From contig MU839827.1 in assembly GCA_030411725.1 (NCBI GenBank), positions 1,178,001 through 1,242,000 on the forward strand: a stretch of 64,000 nt of DNA. Reading direction: 5' to 3'. Source of the stretch: Echria macrotheca (lineage: Eukaryota; Ascomycota; Sordariomycetes; Sordariales; Schizotheciaceae). The notes beneath the pieces were generated by a model. It searched no databases, had not been told where the DNA came from, and saw nothing but the letters and a program-made list of their open reading frames with translations. The translations under genes and the position numbers were made by a program. Shown piece after piece: positions 21,183 to 33,677 of the stretch; position 1 is the first letter of the stretch, and the number at the start of each line of letters is the position of its first letter.

Positions 21183-23775
21183 ATGTGGCGATTGACCAGC
21201 TGCTGGCTCGCCGTGGCCCAGCTGACGGCCCTGCTATGTTTCTCGAGCATCGCCCTCGCCGCCGGCGCCGAGTCGGTCCTCATCGGCGAGATCGGCCGCC
21301 AGAACAACCAGAGCCTGCTATGGGGTCCTTACAAACCAAACCTGTATTTCGGGGTGCGCCCTAGGATACCCAGGAGTCTGATGGCCGGATTGATGTGGGG
21401 CAGGGTCGACACATACACCGACATCCAGTCCTGTATGTCCCCTCTTGTTTTTATGGCTATACGTTCTCTAATGCCTTCTTCACAGCTATACGGTACACGT
21501 GCGAGCAGAACGCCGGCATGAAGGGCTACGGCTGGGACGAGTTCGACACTAGGCGCGGCGGCATCCAGTCCATCCACGACACCGAGAACGGCATCGACAT
21601 CACCACCTCGTTCGTCAAGGTCCCTGGCGGTGCGCATGGCGGCAGCTGGGGAGCCAGGATCAAGGGAAAGCTGCATGACGATGCGCCGCAAGACCGAAAG
21701 ACAACTCTATTCTTCTACGTCGCGCAGGAGGGTCTAGGATCCGAACTCGAGGCAGAGCCGACAGACGACGAGTTTGGCTACGAAGAAGATGTCACACTAA
21801 AGGGAAGCTCTGCTGGTCTCGGCAACTACAAGCTCGTCGTCACCCAAGGAACCGGCACCCAGCCCAAGAGCAGTCACAAGCTGTCCAAGCACCGCGGCAC
21901 CGGGCAGGCCGTCGTCCAATCGCACACCTACCCCGACGAGATCTCATGGCAGGCCAAGCAGATCGTCTTTAAGCACCTCAAGGAGGGTGTCGACTGGTTG
22001 GTGGATAACGGCTTCGACACCAACGATGCGCCGCCGCCGTGGCAGGTCTACATGCTTACCAACAAGCCCGGCGTTGGTAACGTGCAGATCATCCAGAAGA
22101 CGTTTGAGGGCAATTTCGAGTTCGACATTCTCTTCTCGAGCGAGTCTGCTGGAAAGGAGCTCACAAGCGCCGATGTCACTCGCGAGATCAAGGAGGCGAC
22201 CGAGTCGTTCGGCGAGCGCTTCCCGAGCGTCTTCCCCCTCAAGGCCCCGTTCACGGCCGAAAAGTACAAGAAGTTTGCCAGGAGCATGTTCTCGAACTTG
22301 ATCGGCGGTATCGGCTACTTTGATGGGCAGTCGGTCGTGGACCGGTCGTACGCCCCTGAGTATGAGGAGGAGAATGAGGGTTTCTGGGAGGAGGCAGCTG
22401 AGGCTCGCGCCCGCCAGCAGGTAGAGTTTGACGGGCCGTACGAGCTCTTTACAAGCATTCCCTCGCGGCCTTTCTTCCCCCGTGGCTTCTTATGGGATGA
22501 GGGTTTCCATCTACTCCCCATTGCCGACTGGGATATTGACCTCGCCATGGATGTGGTCAAAAGCTGGTACAACCTGATGGACGAGGACGGCTGGATCGCC
22601 CGCGAGCAGATCCTCGGGTTGGAGGCTCGCAGCAAGGTGCCTGAGGAGTTCCAAGTGCAATACCCGCACTATGCAAACCCGCCCACGCTATTTTTTGTTC
22701 TCGACGCATTCCTCGAGAGGCTACAGAAGAGCAACGGATCGATGCCCGCCTCTAGGGAGCATCTCTCCCAGGATATTGGGCTCTCCACCGCTTCCGTGGA
22801 CAACCCCGAGGTGGCCCTGGAATACCTGCGCCATTTATATCCTCTCCTGCGCCGCCAGTTTGACTGGTTCAAGAAGACGCAATCGGGCGACATCAAGTCG
22901 TACGACCGCAAAGCATTCTCCACCAAAGAGGCCTACCGATGGCGCGGCCGCACCCCGACGCACTGCCTCACCAGCGGTCTGGACGACTACCCGCGCCCGC
23001 AACCGCCGCATCCGGGCGAGCTCCACGTCGACCTCATGTCGTGGGTCGGCCTGATGGCCCGGTCGCTGCGCAACGTCGCCGCGGTCCTGGGCATGCCCGA
23101 GGAGGTGGCCGAGATCGACAAGGTGCGCGACGCCATCGACCGCAACCTGGACGACCTGCACTGGTCGGAGAAGGAGGGGTGCTACTGCGACGCGACGATT
23201 GACGATTTCGAGGAGAACGAGCTTGTGTGTCACAAGGGCTACATCTCGCTGTTTCCGTTCCTTACCGGTCTCTTACCGCATGACAGTCCCAAGCTCGGAC
23301 GCCTCCTGGCGCTGATGGCCGACGAGGACGAGCTGTGGAGTCCTCATGGCCTGCGCAGTCTGAGCAAGCGGGACGAGTTTTACGGGACGAGCGAGAATTA
23401 CTGGCGCAGTCCGGTGTGGATTAATATTAATTACATGGCTATTGTGCAGTTGCATGTAAGTTTTTTTTGTCGTCTCTCTATCTCTCTAAACCAAAATGTT
23501 GGTGGCTAATGAAAAAAAAAAAAAAATAGAAAATTGCAACGCAAGACGGCCCCCACAAGGCCACGGCGCGCGATCTGTACTCGCGCCTCCGACGGAATAT
23601 CGTCGATACGGTCTACAAGAGCTGGGAGGAGACGGGGTTCGCGTGGGAGCAGTACGATCCCGAGACGGGCAGGGGCCAGCGCACGCAGCATTTTACCGGC
23701 TGGACGAGCCTCGTGGTCAAGATTATGGTCATGGATGATTTGAGTGATGGGGAGCGTGTACGTGATGAGTTGTAA
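21183..23775 (+). CDS. Mannosyl-oligosaccharide glucosidase I (GH63, Cwh41/Gls1)
   Basis: ER enzyme that removes the outermost alpha-1,2-glucose from Glc3Man9GlcNAc2 on newly made glycoproteins, the first trimming step of N-glycan processing. Exons 21183-21432, 21486-23455 and 23530-23775 join in frame to 821 residues, close to the usual fungal length. Seen: an N-terminal hydrophobic signal-anchor (about residues 8-28, after MWRLTSC), the early block NQSLLWGPYKPNLYFGVRPR, CEQNAGMKGYGWDEFD, the GH63 block SRPFFPRGFLWDEGFH with Asp421, and the C-terminal block GFAWEQYDPETGRGQRTQHF with Glu780. By analogy with family members these carry the acid and base. Intron 2 (23456-23529) is odd: a run of 15 A directly precedes its TAG acceptor. 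Confidence 0.96.
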
Positions 23776-24122
23776 CTCCTTTCTTTTTCTGGCTCCCTCT
23801 CTGCGATCTCTGTCGAGTAAAGGTGGGAAAAGGGGAAAAGGCTTCTTGTCATCTCACTGGGACAGACCGGACTGGACCTGGTGTCGGCTGGTTGGTTGGT
23901 CGGTCGGTGGTGCATTTTAAAATGGTTGTTCAAAAATATATCTCTATTTACCAGTGTGATCATCTAGACCAATTTTCGATCGAGATCTTTGGGGGAGAAT
24001 AAAGGTATTCATATTCCACAATGCTAACCGCCAAAATCAAACCCTTTCCCTATCACCACTGTGCACCACAACGCTATAACCACTGCATAAAAACCTACAC
24101 ACCTCATATCAAATACAATAAA

Positions 24123-26809
24123 TCACTTGGGAAACCCCTCGCTCTTCTTCTTCCCCGCCGCTTCCGTTTTCGGAAGCACCACCACCGTCCGACTCAGCAG
24201 CTGCCTCAGCTCGGGCGTGATAACCTTGACCTCCTTGCCCGACTCCTCGCGCACCTTGCGCCCCGCAGTCGCATTCTTATTATTGTCTGGATTCGACACG
24301 CTCTGCGACGACCCCGAAGGAGACGACAGCCCCGGACGCAACTTGGGCGCCGCCGGGAAGTTTTCCTTCTTATCGATGGCCTCCACCAAGCGGCGGAAGC
24401 GCTTGAAGAGGGCTTCGGCGCGGATCAGAGTCGACTCTAAATCTATTGTCCCCGAGAGCTCGTTGACTGCTTCTTGTTAGTCTGCGTTCCTACCAACGCT
24501 AGATCAAGGGGCATACCGTATTTCAACACCTCGTCGAACTGCTTCAGGTGCATCATGATCACGTCCCGGTGCTTCTCGAGAATGGCCAGAGCGACAAACA
24601 AGTGGAAACTGCTGCTAAGATAGTCGGTCCACAGCGCCTCCCACAACCGCAGCACGTCCATCCACGGGAACTCGCGCTTGTACCAGACCAGGAACATGCG
24701 GAAAAAGAAGAAAAAGTTGGTGGCCTCGGCCGCCTGCAGGTGTGCGTACAGCTTCGGATCCATGAACTGGACGAGATGGTCGAGCGTCAGCAGCTGGGAG
24801 CGCATGCCGGTCTGGTCTCGGAGAAAATTGCGCTCCATGCGGTCCATAAAGTGCTGAAATGCCCAAAACGCCATGGCATCATCCTGGAGAACCGCATAGA
24901 TCGGGGCCAAGAGGTCCGACATGCCCTGAACGTAACCGAGATCCCGGTTATACTCGTTGTAGGTTAGAAGCATATCCTTCAATTGCTCCATGTGGACGTT
25001 GGTGCCAACTCCGGCAAACGGCGAGTCCGGGTCCGGATGAGGTATGTCTTCGCCCGCAAAGATGGGCACGTTGCGGTCGGTCCGGTGAACATCTTTCTCT
25101 GGAGCAGCGCGTTAGACCAGAACTCTTTCACATCAACAATGACTTACCAATCCGACCTCTCTGTTCCCTCCACCATTCTCCCTCATCGCCTTCCCCACCT
25201 TGATCAATCTGCCGCTCCCACCAGGCGCCCTTTAGCTTGATGTACTCGTCTCGCAGCGAGGCAGCCTGCGCTTTACGCTCGTCCGCCGTGCTGTACCACT
25301 CATATACACCCAAAAGAAACAGCCAGGCCTCTTTCCGGACGCCGTCCTCGGGGTCCAGACCGCCGTGAAAGATGCGCTCCTTAACCTCATCTATCGTGAC
25401 CGAAAGCCTCCCGGTCCGGGGGTCAAAGAAGCTGTTCCACTCCTTCAACGTGACCGTTTTCCTCATCTGCTCCAACGTCAGGCTGCTCGTGCTGTCGAGC
25501 AACTCAAACTCGCCCACGTCGGTATCCTCGAGTTCCATGACGTCCCTAGCCGTCCAGATCCTCTGGTTGCGGTCGCGCTCGCTCTGCTCTGCGATTCCCA
25601 TAGCCCACCGAGCCAGGTAGATGCGCGCACTGTCGAACTCGTCTTGCAACGTCTGCACCTCGGGGTTCCGAAGTAGCCTTCTCACCTGGGGAGGCACCCG
25701 GGGATTGTCCAGCACATCCTGCGCCGCCTGCCTCGTGAAGGTCGTCACCTTGCTGAACTTCTCCATGATATTCCACCCCGTCTCTTTCACAAACTTCATA
25801 AACGGATCCATCTCCCCGCCGCCGCCCCCTGGGCCTCTTGATGGACCGGCCAAACCCCGTCCCTGAGACGCCGTAATGCTGTCGCTCCTACCGAGCGCGC
25901 TCGCCGTGCTAGTGGTCAGTTTTCCCCCGAAGGCTGCACTATCTTCCGCCGTAGGCTCGACCAGGTAAATATTGGGCTCGGCAGAGCTGCGCTCAATATG
26001 GACGTAACGCCGCAGCCACCTAAGCACCTCGTCGCCACCCCAAAACATCTCGCCACCGTCGCCAAAGGGATCAAATGTTTCCCGGGCCTTCTTCTTCTTT
26101 TGCAGGATAGTACTCTGACACTCGCTATCGTGGAAGAAGAGGGCTGGGAAACTGTCTCCGGCCCGACTGTTGATTATGACGCTGCCAAACCACCAGCCGA
26201 GACTGGGCGGACGCACCAGCAGGCTGTAGACGGCGCTGACCGGGATCGCGAAGGCATAGTGGCCTATGGAGCCCTTGTGGGTGGTCACGGTCGGCGGGGG
26301 AGGCACAAGGTATGACTGCTTGGGCGGCGAGTCGCCCTCGCAGAGATCGACCTTGACGTAGACACTAGCAGCATCGCCCAGCTGGGACTCGGGAACCCAG
26401 GCCAGGAGGAGGTCCGATGAAGCCGGGGTGGATTTGGTGGACGAGGAAGAAGTCGGACGGCCATCTACCGGCCCCTTTTGCTGAAGAAGGGCGATGTATC
26501 CTGGGATGTTGTCCTTGGCCGAGGGAGTTGGGTGGATATAAACCTAGAGAAAGCATCGAAAAGGTTAGCCAAGAACAGGTTATTGCACGAGAGCGATAGT
26601 ACCTTGCTCTTTGAGAACAGCAGCTTCACCCCGCGCCCGGTAGGCGTGTGGGTGATGGTATCGTAGTCGCCCTCCTCGTCGTCGCTCATGGCGTAGAAGC
26701 TCCCGTTTGGCGATCTAGGTCGAGGCGGGACTGACGACGACGATGTCGCTGGGTTTGGCAAGTCGTGCTGCGACGGCTGTGCAGTCGCTGCTTTAGTAAC
26801 CCGCGTCAT
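24123..26809 (-). CDS. gyp7: Rab GTPase-activating protein, Gyp7 type (TBC domain)
   Basis: GAP for Ypt7/Rab7-class GTPases acting at vacuole and late endosome membranes. Exons (minus) 26809-26603, 26543-25148, 25098-24517 and 24466-24123 join in frame to 842 residues. The N-terminal half holds the fungal Gyp7-type lipid/vesicle-associated region (KLLFSKSK-VYIHPT, then PALFFHDSECQSTIL). The TBC domain spans about 420-720: the arginine finger is in RIEKDVHRTDR (Arg540) and the glutamine finger in YVQG (Gln592). Both catalytic residues are present, so activity is expected. The segment NFFFFFFRMFLVWYKREF is typical of the domain. The C-terminal 100 residues are basic, Ser/Pro-rich and probably disordered. 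The gene is tail-to-tail with glucosidase I (about 350 bp apart). Confidence 0.94.
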
Positions 26810-27520
26810 TTCACCGCGTCTGCTGCGCTGTGTTGCGGGTGACAGAGTGTTAATTGTGTCCTCTGGTCGGTCCGTGGCCCATGACGAGATGTGAGGAAAC
26901 GGCAGCGAGGTTGAGGCAGCTTATGACCGCAGCTCTCCAAAGCGCTGAGAGCCCCGCGTCGCATGATGCAAACGTGGAGGGGTTGATTGGGTACCTGTAC
27001 CCCAGCGTGCCGCACATTTACAGCGGCAGCTGGGTACCGCTACCTGGCTACACCGAGGCGCAGTCACATTCGCCTTCGCCGCAGTATGGTCGTCGTCATC
27101 TGCTCCGAGGAGAGTGCCACAAGCAAACTCGGCTTCAGCACACGGAATATCTAGACGATTACCACTTTAGATCTGTTTCCAAGCTCCCTAGTTACGCCCC
27201 TACTGCTCCGTAGACCTGTAGTCCGTAGCGGGACCTCGGTTCTATAATTCTTCCCCTATCATACTGTGTTCCTGTCTTTCTCGTCCGGAATGCTGGATAT
27301 CTCGGCCGATATTCTCCCCATTCGGGTACGGTCTTCTCTGCACATTTGCGCAGAACCAAGCCGCCCGGATGCAAGCCTGAGCTTGTCAACATGCATTAGC
27401 TTGCAATTCAAGACGATTTACGCGCGTACATACACTCGCTCGACCCGCCTATAGTGCTAACAATGCTTGCGCGTCGCCAAAGATCCCATGCGGCCGAGCT
27501 ATGCGGCATCAAACCAGAAT
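26810..27520. other. Spacer between mso1-like 3' end and gyp7 start
   Basis: Roughly 700 bp with no recognisable gene. It should hold the gyp7 promoter (right of 26809 on the minus strand) and the 3' region of the Mso1-like gene. Confidence 0.5.
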
Positions 27521-28426
27521 CTACCTCATCCTCGGCCCATTTGGTAGACCACCTCTCCTCGGGCCGCTAGGTAAGCCACCAGCCGGCCGACGTCCGCCGC
27601 CGCCGCCGCCTCCGCTTGATGAATAGTCGTTCCCTCCCGAATAGTAGTCCATGTCCCCGCCTGCCCATGGTGCATTCGCCGACATCACTGGCCTGTCGTC
27701 ACGTCCATCATATGCCCCTGGCGGCGCAAATCGGTCCTCGTAGTTCCCCCCTCCACCACTGTTCCCGCCCCATCGACTCCCGCTCTGTGGTGGTTGCTGC
27801 TGCGGGGCCGGCGCTTGGAATGGGCCCCCGCTGCTCCCCGGGCTTGTCGTCCTGGCTCCGCCCCAGAGTCTCTGTTTGAGCTTCTCCTGAGCACTCGCGC
27901 CTCCGGTTGAGCTCACGGGGGGCGGCGGCGGAGCATCATTCCGTCCGTATCCACCCGCTTGCTGTTGATAACTCCCGGCGCGCTGGCTTGGTAGTGGTCT
28001 GGATTGCACCTCCTCTCTTCCACCTCTCACTGGAGGAGCACTTCCCGTGCGATTAGCGAACGGATTCGCCCTCCCCTGTCGAAGCGAGGCCGGCTGGGCC
28101 GACTGATTGTTGCTGTTGTTATCCCACAGACTGCTCAGGCTTGCGCCTCCGGCACCAGCTTGCTGCGTGTTATTGCTGCTAAATCCGCCATAGCGGCTGC
28201 CGACTTGGTTCGCATAGACGGGTTGTACAGGCGGAGGGGCCTTGGGGTCCGGCGGCAGCCAACCGGGGAAAGGTTGGCCTTTTTCTGTGTAATAGGCGCG
28301 CAGCACACGGCACACGTGTGTGTCGTCCTCCGTGTCCCCGTCGGTCTCGCCGCCGAAATAGGTCCGCTGGAGCTTGGTGATGTTGGTCGAGGCGTTGGTC
28401 AGAAGGTCCTTATACCACGACGCCAT
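27521..28426 (-). CDS. Mso1-like Sec1-binding exocytosis protein
   Basis: Single-exon gene, 301 residues from the ATG at 28426. The first ~60 residues, starting MASWYKDLLTNASTNITKLQ and followed by VCRVLRAYYTEKGQPFPGWL, match the conserved N-terminal domain of Mso1, which binds the Sec1/Munc18 protein and helps SNARE assembly at exocytic sites. The rest is low complexity: Gln/Asn/Ser/Pro-rich with GGGG and RRGG-like stretches near the C terminus. The open frame extends upstream to 28549 but only through a TTG, and family proteins begin at the MASWY position, so 28426 is chosen. Divergent from the polymerase delta gene. Confidence 0.85.
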   Translation of the reverse strand: MASWYKDLLTNASTNITKLQRTYFGGETDGDTEDDTHVCRVLRAYYTEKGQPFPGWLPPDPKAPPPVQPVYANQVGSRYGGFSSNNTQQAGAGGASLSSLWDNNSNNQSAQPASLRQGRANPFANRTGSAPPVRGGREEVQSRPLPSQRAGSYQQQAGGYGRNDAPPPPPVSSTGGASAQEKLKQRLWGGARTTSPGSSGGPFQAPAPQQQPPQSGSRWGGNSGGGGNYEDRFAPPGAYDGRDDRPVMSANAPWAGGDMDYYSGGNDYSSSGGGGGGGRRPAGGLPSGPRRGGLPNGPRMR

Positions 28427-29043
28427 GTTGGTAGGCGGGATGGCGCCGCAAGGCTTGTCGGGCGAGATGGACGCCGGGGCTGGAGGGGCGATTAATTGAA
28501 CCACCGAGGGCGGGGTCGGGTCCTTTTCTTCCTCGGAGGATGTAGACAACGGGCTATGAATCCGTTTCGCCTTGTGCTGCCGGGTCGGGTATCAGTACGC
28601 CTGAAGGAGACTGGCAGATTTTGTATACGATCAGATCGGGAGATGAGGTATCGGCTGGAGAAAGTTGAGTGACGGTTGCTGTGTTGTCTCGGCGCTTGAA
28701 TTGTGGTGGTTTCACAAAGTCGCTGGACCAAGGAAGCCAAGCCACTGCCAAGTTCCCCCACTCCAGTGTCAAATGCAGGGTTAGGGTCGCTAACGTTAGA
28801 GTCTAGCTGACGCGAGCATCCCACGACCCCAGTCGTCAATTAAGAGGCGCGTCGCTGTGGTGGGGCAGTCACGTAACAAAGGCCAAAGGCGCGTCCCCCG
28901 GTCGCTTTTTCGTCCAAACTATTCGAGCCAATTGACTCTCCACCATCCGGCAACCTCGTGTTCTTGGGCTTGTCCACAACAAAACCGAGAACATCCCGGA
29001 TTCCCTCATGTCCTGAGAAAGCTTGACAACAAACACCATCGCC
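28427..29043. promoter_or_regulatory. Divergent promoter of mso1-like and pol3 with three MCB-like boxes
   Basis: Three ACGCG-core sites resembling MBF (Mbp1/Swi6) elements: GACGCGAG at 28809-28816 (+), and GGCGCGTC, which reads GACGCGCC on the minus strand, at 28846-28853 and 28888-28895. They sit 150-235 bp upstream of the pol3 ATG. MBF control of replication genes in G1/S is well established in fungi; use of these particular sites is inferred. Confidence 0.45.
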
Positions 29044-32000
29044 ATGGCTGCCTCGACACTCCCGCAGAAGCGGGTTTTCGGCGAAGCATCAAGCACCCGT
29101 CGCAACATCCCCGCCACGCCCTCGTCGGCGTCCAAAAAGCGTCGTCTCGATATCCCGTCGTCCTCGCCTGCCGTGCGCTTCAACAGCTCTCAGAATGACG
29201 GAAAGTCCAGGCTCGCGTCGAGCCAGTCCAAGAGCACGTTCGAGACCGAGGTCCTCGAACGCATGGGCCAGGACATGGCGGATCTCAAGCAGTCCAACTC
29301 GGAGAAGGGCCAGTCATGGGACCGCCCTCCGAAGCCCGCCGACTTTCACCCGTCCAAGGACAATCTCATATTCCAGTCGATCGAGGCCGAAGAAGGCACG
29401 CTTGCCGGCGGTCAGGCTACCGTCAAGCTGTTCGGCGTCACGGAACACGGCAACTCGGTCTTGCTGCACGTCAAGGACTTCAAGCACTACCTCTACGTCG
29501 CCGCCCCGGTATCTTTCAGCAAGGAGGACTGCCCCAAATTCCAAACATACCTCGAAGGCCAGGTGGCCATGCATCAGAGAGTCATCCACGATGTCTCGCT
29601 CACGCTGCGCGAGAGCATATACGGCTTTCAAGGCAACACGCAGAACCCCTACATCAAGATTTCCGTCACCGACCCCAAGTTTATCAACAGGGTCCGAGGA
29701 ACGATCGAGAAGGGCGACGCCAACTGGAAGGGCATGTGGAAGAGTGCTGACGGCACCATCATGACATACGACAATCTCCAATACCTGCTCCGCTTCATGG
29801 TCGACTGTTCGATCGCCGGCATGTCGTGGGTGGAAGCTCCCGCAGGTAAATACAGTCTCGTCCACGACAGGCAGTCAAACTGTCAGATCGAGGCCGAGAT
29901 CAGCTATCGCAACCTAATCGCGCACAAACCGATCGGCGAATGGTCCAAGATGGCTCCGCTGCGGATTCTGTCGTTTGATATCGAGTGTGCCGGCCGCAAG
30001 GGCATCTTCCCGGAAGCCCAGCACGATTCTGTCATCCAGATTGCCAACATTGTCACAAAGTATGGAGACAGCAAGCCATTCGTCCGGAATGTGTTTTGTC
30101 TCGACGAGACCAGTTCCATTGTTGCAACTGAGATTTTTGCGTTTAAGGAGGAGCGGCAGATGCTCAAGGCTTGGCGTGACTTCCTGGAAAAGGTTGATCC
30201 CGATGTCATCATCGGATACAACATTTGCAACTTCGATTTTCCCTATCTACTCGACCGTGCCAGGCATCTCAAAGTCGACGGGTTCGAGTACTGGTCTCGG
30301 ACTCATGTCAAGTCGGTCGCCAAGGAGACCAACTTTTCGAGCAAGCAGATGGGCAACCGAGATACCAAGGCCACCAACACGAACGGTCGTCTGCAGCTCG
30401 ATTTGCTGCAACTAGTCCAGCGCGATCACCATCTCCGCAGTTACACCCTCAACTCGGTCTGCTCGCATTTCCTGGGCGAGCAAAAGGAGGACGTCCACCA
30501 CTCCATGATTACCGAGTTGTTCGAGGGAACGCCCGAGTCAAGACGTCGTCTGGCTGTCTACTGTCTGAAGGATGCCTACCTTCCCCAACGGCTGATGGAC
30601 AAGCTCTCCTGTCTCGAAAACTATACGGAAATGGCAAGAGTCACGGGTGTGCCGTTTAGTTTCCTGCTTTCCCGTGGCCAACAAGTCAAGTTCTTGAGCC
30701 AGCTCTTCCGGAAGGCTCTCGAGCAAAAACTGGTCATTCCCAACCTCCGATCCGAGTCGTCTGAAGAGCAGTATGAAGGTGCCACAGTCATCGAACCCAC
30801 ACGAGGCTATTATGATGTGCCGATCGCGACTCTGGATTTCGCGTCGCTATATCCCAGTATTATGCAAGCTCACAACCTTTGCTACACGACGCTCATCAAG
30901 AAGCCTGATATAGAGAGGTGGAATCTGAAAAAGGACGAGGACTACATTGTCACACCAAACGGCGACATGTTTGTGACCATCAAGCAAAGAAAGGGGCTGC
31001 TCGCGCAAATTCTCGAGGAGTTGCTGGCAGCCAGAAAACAAGCCAAGCGGGAGTTGGCTGTCGAGACAGACCCGTTCAAGAAGGCTGTGTTGAACGGTCG
31101 GCAGCTGGCCTTGAAGATCAGCGCAAACTCGGTCTACGGTTTGACGGGTGCCACCAACGGGAAGCTCCCCTGTCTCGAGATTGCCAGCAGTACAACCGCC
31201 TTTGGCCGGACCATGATTGAGAGGACGAAGCAGGAGGTGGAGCAACGATACTGTATCGCCAACGGTTATTCTCACGATGCCCAGGTCATTTATGGCGATA
31301 CGGATTCCGTCATGGTCAAGTTCGGCATGAAGGACCTCGCCGAGGCCATGAAGCTCGGTGAGGATGCGGCCCAGTTTGTCTCAAGCAAGTTCGTCAAGCC
31401 GATCAAGCTTGAGTTCGAAAAGGTTTACTTCCCATACCTTCTGATCAACAAGAAGCGTTACGCCGGGCTGTACTGGACAAAGCCTGAGAAGTACGACAAG
31501 ATGGACACCAAGGGTATTGAGACTGTCCGACGTGATAATTGTCTCTTGGTGCAGACGGTCATTGAAAAGGTGCTCAGGATGATTCTCATTGATCAGGATG
31601 TGCCGGGTGCCCAAGAGTATGTTTTCTAACCTTTCTGTCTGATGCAAATGCTAACTTGATTTCAGATACGTCAAAGACACGATATCGGAGCTTCTGCAGA
31701 ACAAGGTCGATATGTCCAAGCTCGTCATCACCAAGGCGCTGACAAAAGACGACTATGCCGCCAAGCAAGCACACGTCGAACTGGCACTGCGGATGAAGAA
31801 GCGTGATGCCGGTTCAGCACCCGCGCTAGGTGACCGTGTGGCCTACGTCATGATAAAGGGCACAACGGGATCCAAGAACTTTGAGCGATCCGAGGACCCC
31901 ATCTACGTCCTAGAGCACAACGTGCCTATCGACACCAAGTACTACCTAGACAACCAGCTCGCCAAGCCGCTGAGCCGTATCTTCGAGCCCATTCTAGGAG

Positions 32001-32407
32001 AGACGAAGGCCAAGTCGCTGCTGCACGGCGACCACACGCGCGCCATCTCGGTCGCAGCACCGACGGTGGGCGGCCTGATGAAGTTTGCCAAAAAGACGCA
32101 GACGTGCATGGGCTGCAAGAAGCCGCTCACTGGAAAAGAAGAGAGTCAGGGGGCCGTGTGCGCCGACGACGCGCCGCGCGTCGGCGAGTTGTACAAGAAG
32201 ACGCTTGACAAGGTTTCGGATCTTGAGGTGCGTTTTGGACGGTTGTGGACGCAGTGCCAGCGGTGTCAGGGGAGCATGCATTGCGAGGTTATTTGTAGCA
32301 GCAAGGACTGTCCGATTTTTTATATGCGCATGAAGGCGAAGAAGGATTTGGAGGATGCGAATCGGGAGTTGAAGCGGTTTGATTTTGATCAGGCTGCTCT
32401 GTGGTGA
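29044..32407 (+). CDS. pol3: DNA polymerase delta catalytic subunit
   Basis: Replicative B-family polymerase for lagging-strand synthesis and repair. Exons 29044-31616 and 31666-32407 join in frame to 1104 residues. Seen: an N-terminal basic region (SASKKRRLD), exonuclease motifs Exo I FDIECAGRKG, Exo II NICNFDFPYLLDRA and Exo III YCLKDAYLP, and polymerase motifs A DFASLYPS, B KISANSVYGLTGA and C YGDTDSV, plus KKRYAG. All catalytic acids are present. The C-terminal CysB cluster (CQRC ... CSSKDC), which holds the 4Fe-4S centre in this family, is intact. The zinc-binding CysA motif is not: it reads C1005-x2-C1008 ... C1023-A-D-D1026, with Asp where the fourth Cys is expected. The open frame reaches 29023 only through a TTG; the ATG at 29044 gives the family-like start MAASTLPQKRVFG. 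Confidence 0.97.
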
Positions 32408-33677
32408 GGTTTTGGGGATGGCGTTTGGGGTTGGGGCATTGGTATGGGTGGGATGTTATGAATCAGGGGGGAAGTATTTGGTGTTTATGGCTTTCTTCTC
32501 GTTTGATATCTGTGTAATGTTGGCAGAGCGCGTAGCGGGTAGAATATATGCATGCGCTAGTTTTGGGGGTTCTTGATGATCTGTGGTGATCGGATGAATC
32601 CGATGTGAACCGACACGTTTAAACGTCAAGATATAGTGTAGGTCTCATCGACCTGGCATCCGTTATTTTGTCAAAACAATAGAGATCGTATCCAAACTTT
32701 GATATTGACAACGTCTGAGGCATGTTGGATGATTTGGTGATGTGATGTTGGGTCCAAAAGAGGGATCGCTGAGGTACCTATCTTCCGAGGTGGTGTTGCG
32801 AATCGCGGTACACAATCAGAGCTCCTCTGCAGTAGAACTAAACGCCAAGACAAAAATCCACAAACGGACAACGATCGGTCGGGGTTGGTATAGGGCGGGA
32901 TGGGATAAGATGGTATTCTTGTTTGGACCAGTCAATTCTGTATCTACCTGCTAGTCGCTACTTTGTCATCATCCGGGCAGGTCTTTGTTTCTCCATCCTG
33001 TTCTCATGCCATCGTCTCTCTCTCTCTCCATCGACGTACCGTCTTCTCTAGTATCCTCTGCTGTTGCCTGTCTCGTACATGATTCTGTCGATGTAATAAT
33101 CCCCGCCTGGATTTCCGTATATTTGCTATAAAACAATAAAGCGTCGATAAAAAAACAACGAGGTAGGTATTTGTACCATTACATATATATATATATATAT
33201 ATCCAACCCCAGAAGAGTATTCCGTATATGACACAGATAAATACATAAATCAAAACAGAAGCAGAGATACAATCCAACTATTTGTATTAAAAAGTAGAAA
33301 TGAGATTGGTATCCTAAACGCGCGCGACAATAACAGCACGAACAAAAGAGAACAGTGCGTAAAAGATAAACTCCTATCCCAAATAGAAAAATCCAAAATC
33401 TGAGCCCCTCCAACAGACCCATTTTTCACCGAAAAAAGAATATAGCAGAGGAGACAGAAAAAAAAACACACACAAAAGAAAGACGCCAGGGAAGCGAAGC
33501 TCGTCTCGTCCCATGCCCAATAGGTAGGTATCCCATCCCATACAGAAACCCGGCCAGTCCAGTCCAGTCCAGTGAAGTCCATCAGATCCAGCCCGATATA
33601 AACCAAACTCCAGAACCCATATCCTACAACACTCCATCCTACACTCTCCAATAAAAAACAATTCCCTCCACACAAGA
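32408..33677. other. Intergenic region between pol3 and the GMC fusion gene (tail to tail)
   Basis: About 1.27 kb between two converging genes. No gene recognised. It includes an (AT)n microsatellite at 33182-33202, TAGGTAGGTA-type motifs at 33160-33169 and 33531-33540, and AT-rich sequence compatible with two polyadenylation regions. Confidence 0.55.
33182..33202. repeat. (AT)n microsatellite
   Basis: About ten AT units in the AT-rich spacer between pol3 and the GMC fusion gene. Confidence 0.9.

Noticed and set aside
28427..28549. Longer N terminus for the Mso1-like protein
   Set aside because: The open frame continues but its upstream limit is a TTG, and conserved family sequence starts at the ATG at 28426.
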